From positions 13,326 through 31,285 of the forward strand of contig MU657724.1 in assembly GCA_026770575.1 (NCBI GenBank): a stretch of DNA of 17,960 bases. Direction: 5' to 3'. The notes under the pieces are model-generated. The model was not told the DNA's origin. It searched no databases and worked only from the letters and a program-made list of their open reading frames with translations. Shown here one piece after another: positions 10,101 to 17,943 of the stretch. The position numbers and the translations under genes are program-made. This DNA comes from Pelagophyceae sp. CCMP2097. Lineage: Eukaryota; Sar; Pelagophyceae. Numbering within the stretch: the stretch's first letter is position 1; each line of letters begins with the position of its first letter.

Positions 10101-13100
10101 CGTCGTCCTCGAGCGACGGCACGAGCGCGGCGACGATGAGGCCGACGTGGGCCCGGAGCGCGTCGGCGGGCAGCCGCCGCACGTAGCGGCAGAGCGCGTC
10201 GACGCCGACGGCTACGAGCTCGGGCGCGCCCGCCTCGTCCGACGCGGCCACGAGCGTCGCCAGGACGTTGGGCGCAAAGCGAGACGCCTCTGCGGCGTCG
10301 AGCGCCTCGAGGCACGCCCCGAGCGCGCGCAGCCGCCGCGCCTTGTCGTCGGTCGACGAACGTGCCCAGCCGACGTGGACTACCTTGGTGATCATCTGCA
10401 GGAGCTTGGACGACAGCAGCGACGCCACGAGCGCGGCGTCGTCGGCGCACGGCTCCGCGTCGGCGCCGCGCGGCCGCTTCGCCGCCCGGTCCGGCGCGTT
10501 GCGCGGGTCGCGGCGCCTGACGCGCTCGACCTCGGCGAGGGCCCTCTTCGCGGCGTCGGAGCGGTCGCCGCCGAGCTCGGCGACGATGAGGCAGGTCACG
10601 CCGTCGAGATGGAGCCGCACGAGCTCGTCGAACGTCTTGGGCGCCTCGCCCGGTAGCCCCGTGGAGAAAAGGTGGCCGAACTTGTTCGACACAAACTCGG
10701 CGTGCCGCGCCGAAGCCGCCTCGCTGCCGCCGGCCGCCGCCGGGATGAGCAGGACCTCGGCGAGCGCGCGTTCGAGGCGCGTCGACAGGATCTCGAGGCG
10801 GCCGTTGACGACGACGCCCAGCGTCGCGGCGTCGAGGTGGACGACGAGCGACGGGAGCGACGCCGAAGCGAGGTGCCGCAGCGCCTCCTCGTGCGTCGGC
10901 GGCGGCGGCGGCGCGCGGCGCGCGGCGGCATCAGGCGGACCACCCGCAGGCCTTTGCGGCGGCGGCTCGGCCCAGACGAGGAGCGCCAGGCCGTGGACGA
11001 CGCCCGCGGCTGTCGACGCCTCGCGCACGAGCGTGCGCAACTCCTCGTGCCGCGGGCCGCGGCCGCCGGCCCACGCCGCTGTCGCCGCCGTCTGCGGCGC
11101 CGCGGCGTCGTCGAACGCCGCCGCGCGGACGACGTCGCGGAGCCGCGCGCGCACGTGGCCAGTGCGGTCGCAGCGCAGCGCGCCGTAGGCGAGCCCGGCG
11201 CCGGCGCGGCCGCTGGCCCAGAGCTTGACGAGCTGGCCCGCGCCGTAGAGGTGGTAGTCTGCGAGGTCGTGCGGGGCGGCCCGCAGCGCCGCAAACGCGC
11301 CGAGCGACCGCTGCAGCGCATCCAGCGCGAAGCGCGAGCACGCAGTCTTATTCCAGGCCGTGCCCGTGGCAGCGGCCTTGGAGGCGGCGTCGTCGGCGTC
11401 GTCGAGCCGCAGCGCGCCCGTCGCCGCGCTGATCAGACCCTTTAGCTCCGCCGCGAGCGCACCTGCGCGGAAGCAGGCCGCCAGCGCCGGCGCCGCCGCC
11501 GCCAGCGCCAGGTCGCCGCCGTCGGCCGCCGCCGCGAACAGCACCGCCGCCTACGCGCGCGCGGTCGAGCCTTGTGCGTCCTCGCGAGCCGACACTCTCG
11601 CGGCGACGGCCCCGCGGCGGCCCCACATCGGTGGCGCACCGCCCAGCGGACGAGGCGGCTCTTGCGCGCGGCGGGGACCGTGGCACAGGCCTCGAGCGCG
11701 GCGGCGGCGCAGGCGACGGCGGCGGCGCCCGACGTGGCCGTCGGCGGCGAGACGGCTTCGAGCGCCGGCGCGACGTCTTCGAGCGCCGACGACCGCGCCG
11801 CCGCCGACGACACCGCCGCGTCGCCCTTGGGCGCTAGGCTCTTCCTTAGAGCGACGAGCGCCGCCGCGAGCGCCGCCACGTCTTCGCCGCCCTAGTTCCG
11901 GCGCCATGCCGACGGCGGCGCCATTTCCAGGCAAAACGAGTCAAAACGGCCTCTCAAGGGCTCGCCGGGCGACGGAGGGGCGCAGGGCGGTCACCTGGCC
12001 GAACGTGCGCACGGCCCAGACCGCGTCGGCGACGCTGACGAGGAGCTCGGGCCTTTGGAACGGATATCGTGCACATCGCGAGTCGTCCGTACTTTTTCAG
12101 GAATCTCTGTCGTTGTTGGAGACCGCCGCGCCGCGAGTTCCCTATCAACCTCCCGCGAGGCGACGCAGGGTGGAAACTCACAGGCTCGCGAGCGTCCGCT
12201 GCCGCAGCGCGTCCGTCCTCGTGACGGCGCGCGTGCAAAAGGCGCGGTTGCTCTGGTGGAGCGCGATCTGGCGGCGCACGGCCGCCTCGGCGGCACACGC
12301 GTCCACCGCGCCAGCGTCGACGTCGACGTCCATGGCGTCGTCGCTGCCCGCCGCCGCGCTGCCAGAGCCGGCGGCAGCGTCGCCGGACGTCGCGGTGAGG
12401 AGCGCGGCGACGGCGGCGGCCGGCCGCTGCATCAGAGCGTCGCCGGCGTGGGGCCGCCCCCTGCGCGGCGCTTCGTGCGCCGCCGCGCAGGCCGCGGCGA
12501 GCGCTGTGCGCGCCGCGGCGAGTTCGCCGTCGCCCGCGCAGTCGTGCGTCGCCAGCCGCGCCTCGAACCGCGCCACGTCCGCCGCGTCGCACCACCTGCA
12601 ACGTCGACGCAAATGTCGGACGAGCCACACACCTTTTTCGAAGGCCCGCCCGCCTCGTCGCACGAGGGTCCGTCGAAAGGCTCCCATGGCGCCCAAGACA
12701 CTCATCTCAATGGCGGCGTCCGAGATACTCGTCTCTCGGCGTCTTTGGGGAAATGCAAAGACTCGGCGACGCGCCACAACCCGCCGCGGCGGCGCAGGCC
12801 CGCAGCGACGGCGCGCATGACGAGGGCGTCGCGGTTCTCGAGGGCGTCGCACGTCGCCTGTGGTCGCGAGTCTCGTTTGGATGTCGCGCGCCTTTGGGAC
12901 GAGCGGCCTTGCGGCGGTCCAGGCGCTCGCGGCGCACCTTGTGCAGCGCCCTCTGGAGGCCGATGCGCGGGGCGCGCGGCGCGGCGGCGGCGTGGTGCGC
13001 GACACGGACGAGGGCCTCCTTGAGCGCCGACGCGCGCCGCCGCCCCGCGGCGCCGCCCGCCTCGGCGCCGGGATCCTCGAGGTGTGCCCGCCACTGGCGC

Positions 13101-13977
13101 CAGCAGCCTGTCCGCCAGAGCCTGCTGGAGACGAATTGGGGCGCGGAGAGGCAGACCTGGTCGAGGATGAGCGCCGCGCCGCGCAGCGCCCAGGGCCGGT
13201 CGCCGTCGGCGACGTCGACTCGGCCGCAGTCGAAGCCGACGAGGACCCTGCGCAGCTCCGCCGCGACGGCATCGTCGTCGTCCGCCGCCGCGGCGTCGTC
13301 GCGCGCAAGTCCGCAGACTCGATGGAAGAGGGCGAAACTCGCGGGCGCCGCGCCGCTGCCGCCGGCGGCGAGCACGATCTCGGCCGCGTCTTCGCAGAGC
13401 CGCGCCGCCACGCGCACGTCGTCGCACCTGGCGGCGCCGATGCACGAGGAGCGTGCTTGCGCGCGCGCGCGCGGAGATGCGCGAGGCGCCCCGGGGCGGC
13501 CCCGCCGCCGCGGCGGGCCTCTGCGGCCGCGCGGACTCACGCAATCGCGACGGCGCGGCGCGTCTCCGCGTCGAGCGACGGTACCACGGCCCGCGCGCGC
13601 GCATGACAGCGCCAGAGGACGGCGGCGCGCCCTAGCGCGTCGTCGGTTCTTGCCGCGCCGCTGGGAAGAGGGACGCAAGGCCCGCGACGGCCCGAAGAGC
13701 GACAGAGGCCCGCGCGGCAGCGGCGCGCGCACCGGCGCTGACGATCGGGTCGCGCCTGCGGACGGCGCGCGTGAGCGAACATGATCGCAGGTAAGTCCAC
13801 GAGGCTCATCCGTTGCTCGCGCGAGGAGCGACGCTGCGAAGAGCACAGGACGGCGTGTGCGACGGCGGAGCTCGCGCACGCGGCAGCGACGACGGCGACG
13901 TACGCGTCGACGCGCTGCGCGACGAGCGTGCCCTCGAACGCGAAGACGGCGTCCAGCGCCTCGCGGGGACCCCCCAT
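4148..13977 (-). CDS. ATR: ATR/Mec1-type PI3K-related checkpoint kinase
   Basis: DNA-damage and replication-stress Ser/Thr kinase of the PIKK family, acting in the nucleus with an ATRIP-type partner. My model, in transcript order: 13977-13541, 13427-12938, 12857-about 12763, 12595-12182, 12052-11995, 11891-11640, 11550-8093, 7968-6588, 6495-4684, 4573-4148, about 2,940 codons. Junction phases all agree. Order of parts: helical HEAT-like N-terminus, UME (10407-10105), ELGALDPARL block (about 9585), FAT (from about 8436), kinase with DLRKD, GDRHGEN and HVDFD, and FATC ending CRMYIGWTPFL. Human ATR is 2,644 residues; the region before UME here (about 970) is close to the usual length. Weak points: the start codon (first ATG after an in-frame TGA at 14055-14053), a possible extra intron in exon 1 with an acceptor CTCTTCCCAG near 13660, the 12763/12595 junction, and weak donors GTCACG (6587) and GTCTCC (4683). 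Identity is very secure for the C-terminal two thirds, moderate for the first six exons. Confidence 0.88.
4151..4246 (-). other. FATC tail of ATR
   Basis: The last 32 residues contain HVERLIKEATD, then LCRMYIGWTPFL at the very end, the FATC signature of ATR-type PIKKs with the nearly invariant G-W-x-P-[FY] end. It fixes the stop at 4148-4150. Confidence 0.95.
4684..5547 (-). other. PIKK catalytic domain of ATR
   Basis: Visible elements in order: ILSLSRYADVL, the nucleotide-lysine segment LLCKREKDGDLRKD, RTYAVVILDEECGLCEWV, catalytic loop GLGDRHGENVL (Asp codon at 4905-4903), metal-binding HVDFDCVFDKG, and PEVVPFRLTPHMVEAFG. All catalytic residues expected of an active PIKK are present. The DFG-equivalent is DFD, as in yeast Mec1, rather than the DFN of animal ATR. 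The domain is interrupted just before its end by the 4574-4683 intron and resumes with TLLNVLEPFLRDP. Confidence 0.95.
10105..10407 (-). other. UME domain of ATR
   Basis: About 100 residues starting at LLSSKLLQMITKVVHV and ending at HVGLIVAALVPSL match the helical UME region of ATR/Mec1 proteins in position and pattern. This includes a block like DKARRLRALGACLEAL, where animal ATR has its LMSLMKLMG helix. UME separates ATR/Mec1 from the other PIKKs. Confidence 0.7.
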
Positions 13978-14155
13978 GAGGCGCGAGCTGAAAGCCTTCT
14001 CCCAAAAGATGTCTAAAAAGATTCTAAAAAGACCCAGATCTAGAAAGTGTTTTCAAAATGTCCGCCCAGTCTTCCCGGGCCCGGCTGTTCAATGCTCCTT
14101 GGGTTCTCCACCCGCAGCTCCGCCGTCCGACGTCGACGAAAGAAGATACCGCGAG
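13978..14155. other. AT-rich junction between two minus-strand genes
   Basis: This holds the 3' UTR of the kinase-RING-WD40 gene and the 5' leader of ATR. Bases 13994-14060 are strikingly AT-rich for this locus and contain an 11-bp-period direct repeat: TCTAAAAAGA at 14012-14021 and again at 14023-14032 (plus strand). A TGA at 14055-14053 ends any upstream extension of the ATR exon 1 frame. A TTTCAG just upstream of the proposed ATR start (about 13994-13989) could be a splice acceptor, in which case ATR would have a further 5' exon. Confidence 0.5.
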
Positions 14156-15755
14156 CTAGCCCCAGATTTTGAGTTTATTGTCGTCGGACCCAGAGACGAC
14201 GCGGTCGCCCGCGGGGAACACGGCGACGCTCCATACCTGCGTCGACCCAATGAGAGCGAGGGCGCCCCCCCCCCGGCGGGGCGCGGATGCCCCTCGCTGC
14301 GCCGCGACGCACGTCGGCCAGGTGCCCGTCCAGCGTCTTGACGCAGGCGCCCGAGAGGCAGTCCCACATTTTGAGCGTCTTGTCGTAGCTCCCGGAGACG
14401 AGGTAGTCGCCCGCGGGGAACACGGCGACGCTCGTGACGTAGCCGTTCTCCTGCGCGGCGCGCTGCCCGCCAAGAGGAAAATGCGCGCGACGGAGCAACC
14501 CTCCCTCCCGTACGCTCCTCGCGGACGACGCACCGATTCCGAGTGGTCCTGCAGCGTCCGGAGGCACGCGCCCGTGGCGACGTCCCAGATCTTGAGCGTC
14601 TTATCTTCCGACCCGGAGACGACGGTATCGCCCGCGGGGAAGACGGCAATGCCCAGGACCTGCGACGTCGGTGTGAACAAAGGCGCCGCCGCCGTCCCCG
14701 CGCGCCGAGGCTCGTCGCCGCGCTCCGACGGACCAGGGTGCGACGCGCCCCGGAGCGGGCCGAGAGACGCACGGGGTACGAGTGGCCTCGCAGCGTCTTG
14801 AGGCAGGCGCCCGTGGCGACGTCCCAGATCTTGAGCGTCGTGTCCTCCGAGCCCGAGAGGACGCGATCGCCCGCGGGGAACACGGCGACGCTCATGACCT
14901 AAAGCCGGGAGGAAGGTCCGAGGGCCGCCCCTCGTTGTGGCGCGTGCGCCGGCGGCCTGGGCGCACCGGGTTCTGGTGCCCCTCGAGCGTGGCGAGGCAG
15001 TCGCCGGTGGTGACGTCCCAGATCTTCAGCGTCTTGTCGGCGGATCCGGAGACGACGCGGTTGCCCGTGGGGAACACGGCGACTTTGCGGACCTGCGGTC
15101 AGAGTAGGGTGCCTCTTTGCCAAAGGCCGCGTTCCGAGCCGCGCGCCGCTCGCGACTGCTCTGGGGGCGCCCGGGCCGCGCGCCCCTCCGGGTGCGTGCC
15201 GCGCGCGGGGGCGCCGCGTTGCCGCACGTAGCTCGAGTGCCCCTCGAACGTCTTGCGGCAATGGCCCGTGTCGGCGTCCCAGATCTTGAGCGTCTTGTCG
15301 ACCGAGACGGAGATGACGCGGCGGCCCTCTGGGAAGATGGCCACCTTCATGACCTGCGGCGGCCGCGTCGCCAGAAAAGCGCCGCACAGGGAGCCGCCGG
15401 GCCGAAGACCGCGGCCCTCCTCTAGAGGCAACATGGTTCCCCCCCGGGCGCCGCGACGCACCGAGTCCGAGTGCCCCCGTAGCGTCCGCAGGCAGGCGCC
15501 CGTGGAGCTGTCCCAGATCTTGAGCGTGTTGTCGTCGGAACCCGAGACGACACGGTCGCCCGCGGGGAACACGGCGACGCTCTTCACCTACGCTCGCGGT
15601 GCAAAGGCGCCCGCCGCACATCGGTGCAGCGCGGCGGCGCGTGGGGCGGCTCCCGCGTCCGCCGGACCGCCGCCGCCGGAGCACGCCGCTGGGCCCGAAC
15701 GGACCGACGCGGCGGGGCGCACCGAGTCCGAGTGGCCGGTGAGCGTCTTTAAGCA
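14156..15755 (-). other. Seven-bladed WD40 propeller, one blade per exon
   Basis: Seven repeats follow the RING, each with VAVFP-G-(D/N)-x-V-S-S-x-D-x-LKIWD. Exons 2-6 are exactly 126 nt (42 codons) and exon 7 is 138 nt. Each begins at the Val after the GH-x3 dipeptide region of the previous blade. The final exon ends at LKIWG with TAG. The missing outer strand of that last blade is supplied by [11 protein letters not shown] at the end of exon 1, closing the ring. Confidence 0.9.
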
Positions 15756-17189
15756 TCGCATTCGTGGCACGTCGAGCGCGGCGGCCGCCTCGGTGATCGA
15801 GGACAGAGACCCGGTTCGGGACCGCGCCTCGATGCCGGCGTCGGGCCGCGGCGCATCGCGCGGCGGCCGCGGCGGCGCGTAAGTCGCGTCGAACGCGCCG
15901 ACGTCGACGCGCACCACGACGCCGCGGCAGACGGGACAGGCCTCGCCGCGGCCGAGCAGCTCAGCGGCGCACGCCTCGCACGTGGCCGAGTGGTAGCACG
16001 GGTAGTAGCGCGTGGCGCGCGGCGCGGCCATGCAGACCATGCACTTGCGCGGCGGCGCGGCGCGCGGCGCGGCGCGCAGCGGCGTGTCCGCGGCGGCGCG
16101 ACCCGCGGCAGCGCGGAGCGCGTCGGCGTGGAGCACGTCGGCGTGGAGCGCGTCGGCGTGGAGCGCGTCGAGGGCCCCCGCGGCTTCGCCGGCGGTGGGC
16201 CGCGCGTCGGCGGTGCGCGCGATGCAGTGCTTGGCGAGGGCGCCGAGGCGCGCGGCCGCGTCGCCGGCGCCGGCGAAGGCGGCGTCGGCGACGGCGTCTG
16301 CGTCGCGCGGCAGCGAGCGCCGGAGTCGCGCGGAGAGCACGGGCGGCCTGCGCGCGCTGTCGACGGCGGGCTGCGACGTGAGAAGCTCGAGGAGCACGAC
16401 GCCGAAGGAGAAGACGTCCGAGCCGGCTGTCAACTCAAACGTCTCGGCGTACTCTGGGTCGAGGTAGCCCGGCGAGCCGAGGGCGCAGCCGCGCGTCATC
16501 GTCGACTGCTCGTCGACGTCGCGCGCGAGGCCGGCGTCGGCGACGCGCGCGCGCAGCGCTGCGTCGAGGAGCACGTTTGCGCTCTTGACGTCGCGGTGGA
16601 CGATGCACGGCTTGGCGCCGTATGCGGCGTGGAGGTAGCAGAGGCCGCGCGCGACGTCGGCGGCGATGCGGAGGCGCTGCGCCGCCGACAGCGGCGCGCG
16701 GCCCGGCCGCAGCGCCTCCTGCAGCGACCCGCCGGCCATGAACGGGTAGACGAGGCAGAGGGGCCGGCCCGCCTCCGCGGAAAAGCCGAGGAGCGGCAGG
16801 ACGTGCGCGTGGCGGCACGCCGAGAGGATGCGGACCTCGCGCTCGAACTCGGCGCGGCCCTGGCCGCCAGAGTCCTCGAGGACCTTGACGGCGACGCGCA
16901 CCGCCCCGAGGGCGCCATGGTACACGGGTCCAAAGCCACCGCGGCCGATGATGCGCGCCGCCGAGAAGTGGCCCGTGGCGCCCTCGAGCCGCGCGTAGGG
17001 GACCGCCACCGGCGGCGCGTCCGCGGCCACCGGCGGCGCGTCCGCGGCCAACGGCGGCGCGTCCGCGGGCGCCGCGGCCGAGGGTGGCGCGTCCGCGGGC
17101 ACCGCGGCGGCGGCGGCGGGGACCGCCGTCGGCGGCGCGTCCGTGGGCAACCGGCGGCGCGTCCATGGCGGCGTCCATGGCATTGGCAT
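14156..17189 (-). CDS. Kinase-RING-WD40 fusion protein
   Basis: A 771-residue predicted signalling protein with eight exons: 17189-15723, 15587-15462, 15353-15228, 15092-14967, 14898-14773, 14659-14534, 14450-14313, 14236-14156. Exon 1 encodes an Ala/Pro/Asp-rich tail of 7-residue ADAPPVA-like repeats (about 22-63), a Pelle/RLK-like kinase (about 75-340), a DALHA repeat (341-360), a C3HC4 RING (383-421) and the first WD40 strand ([11 protein letters not shown]). Exons 2-8 each carry one blade with an [11 protein letters not shown]...LKIWD pattern. All introns are phase 0 and end in AG; donors are GTGCG(T/C/G). The kinase has [31 protein letters not shown] in place of DFG, and [10 protein letters not shown]. 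Catalytic Lys102, Asp200 and Asp218 are kept, so activity is likely. I infer phosphorylation plus E3-type ubiquitin transfer on a propeller-bound target; no target is indicated. Confidence 0.88.
15927..16043 (-). other. RING finger (C3HC4)
   Basis: Ligand spacing is Cys383-x2-Cys386-x11-Cys398-x-His400-x3-Cys404-x2-Cys407-x10-Cys418-x2-Cys421, which fits the C3HC4 RING consensus. The last pair reads CPVC, as in many RING E3 ligases. It is most like the C-terminal RINGs of the IAP/MULAN type. Confidence 0.9.
16110..16169 (-). repeat. 15-bp coding repeat (DALHA units)
   Basis: Four units of a 15-bp repeat encode [20 protein letters not shown] between the kinase and the RING. It is a likely flexible or helical linker that may vary in copy number between strains. 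Confidence 0.85.
16170..16967 (-). other. Ser/Thr kinase domain (Pelle/RLK-like)
   Basis: The start of the domain, [20 protein letters not shown], resembles plant receptor-like cytoplasmic kinases, where an AT-x-x-FS motif precedes the glycine loop. The activation-segment end [10 protein letters not shown] and the following [15 protein letters not shown] are also typical of that group. The regulatory Glu is in EFEREVRIL. The magnesium motif reads DAG instead of DFG, keeping the Asp and Gly. Confidence 0.92.
17010..17125 (-). repeat. 21-bp coding repeat (ADAPPVA units)
   Basis: Near-identical 21-bp units (plus strand GGCGGCGCGTCCGCGGCCACC) encode repeated ADAPP(V/L/S)A segments in the disordered N-terminal tail of the kinase-RING-WD40 protein. 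Units toward the protein's N-terminus are less regular. Confidence 0.8.
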
Positions 17190-17233
17190 TGGCTTGGCGC
17201 CAGCCCCGCGGCGCCGACGTCGCTAAACGAACG

Positions 17234-17371
17234 ATGGCGACTCCCGCGCCGCCCGACCGGCTGACGGTCCGTGAGCTGCCCGCGCCGTCCGGCGGCGGCT
17301 CCCCGGTGACGTCTCGACCGACCCGAGGAGGTGGCCGATCGTCTCCCCGTCACGGCGTGTTAGGCTACTAG
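17234..17371 (+). CDS. Possible divergent first exon or short ORF
   Basis: An ATG in good context (AACGATGG) lies 45 bp from the start codon of the kinase-RING-WD40 gene on the opposite strand. It opens a 45-codon frame beginning MATPAPPDRLTVRELPAPSG and ending in TAG at 17369-17371. A phase-0 donor candidate, CCG|GTGACG, lies near 17306, so this could be the first exon of a gene running right, with an intron that includes the candidate mobile element. No domain is recognisable and no acceptor could be confirmed inside the window. Confidence 0.25.
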   Translation: MATPAPPDRLTVRELPAPSGGGSPVTSRPTRGGGRSSPRHGVLGY

Positions 17372-17380
17372 GGCCCTATA

Positions 17381-17932
17381 CAAGGGGTATCGGCGATAAA
17401 GCCGACCTCAAGTGGCGCAAGTTTGTGCCTCCAAGAGGCCGCCTGCGGGGGTGGGCGTGGTCGCTATGGGCCTCCCTGCCCCCCGGGGTGTCCGTGACAT
17501 GATCAGCCTCGAGGAGGGCGCCTTGCAAGGGCGCGAACAAGCGTTTCCCCCAATATTTTGGACTTGATAAAATCTTTATTTGCCTCTTTACCTTGATTTT
17601 GACTTGATTTTGCCTCCGTATTGCGAAGGTTCGGGCCCGGCTGTCCATCGCAGGACCGCCCGGATCAAAAAACTGGCTATGTGACGGGGCGGGTCCATAC
17701 GTACTGGGGTGGTATTTGACTTGTCCCGTACGAGTGCCGCGAGTGGCGCTTCAGACGAGCCAAAACAGACGTTCTGATTTTTAGTTTGGGCGTTTTTAAC
17801 AAAAGATTTTTTTGGGCCATGGCATTGCCGGACTCAGCGCGACGTCCTCTATGACTTCCAACAGGGCCAAACTCCAACCGACGAAAACTCCGATGGACAG
17901 AAAGTCCTCAGCGTCATTAGCGATACCCCTTG
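17381..17932. mobile_element. Candidate non-autonomous TA-flanked DNA element (MITE-like)
   Basis: The ends are CAAGGGGTATCG at 17381-17392 and its exact reverse complement at 17921-17932. Each is flanked outside by TA (17379-17380 and 17933-17934), so the palindromic match is 14 bp including the TA. A TA target duplication with short terminal repeats fits Tc1/mariner-type or related MITEs. The 552-bp interior is more AT-rich than the neighbouring genes, has tandem CTTGATTTTG copies near 17592-17613, and encodes no recognisable transposase. The TIR is short, so a chance match cannot be excluded. Confidence 0.45.
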
Positions 17933-17943
17933 TACAATTGTTG

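Noticed and set aside
8344..10656. 770-codon plus-strand open frame
   Set aside because: It is antisense to the UME/HEAT exon of ATR. The product is low-complexity Arg/Gly/Val-rich, as expected of a shadow frame in GC-rich DNA.
11941..12052. Minus-strand frame PELLVSVADAVWAVRTFGQ continuing to a stop at 11941, read as the C-terminus of a separate gene
   Set aside because: A strong CAG|GTGACC donor ends the good coding segment at 11995. It matches in phase the CTAG acceptor at 11892 that opens the next ATR exon, so the tail after FGQ is better read as intron.
13781..14341. Plus-strand frame with ATGATCGCAG|GTAAGT, a perfect donor, near 13781
   Set aside because: The frame is antisense to ATR exon 1 and to the last WD40 exons. 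The donor-like sequence alone, without a matching acceptor and coding exon on the plus strand, is not enough.
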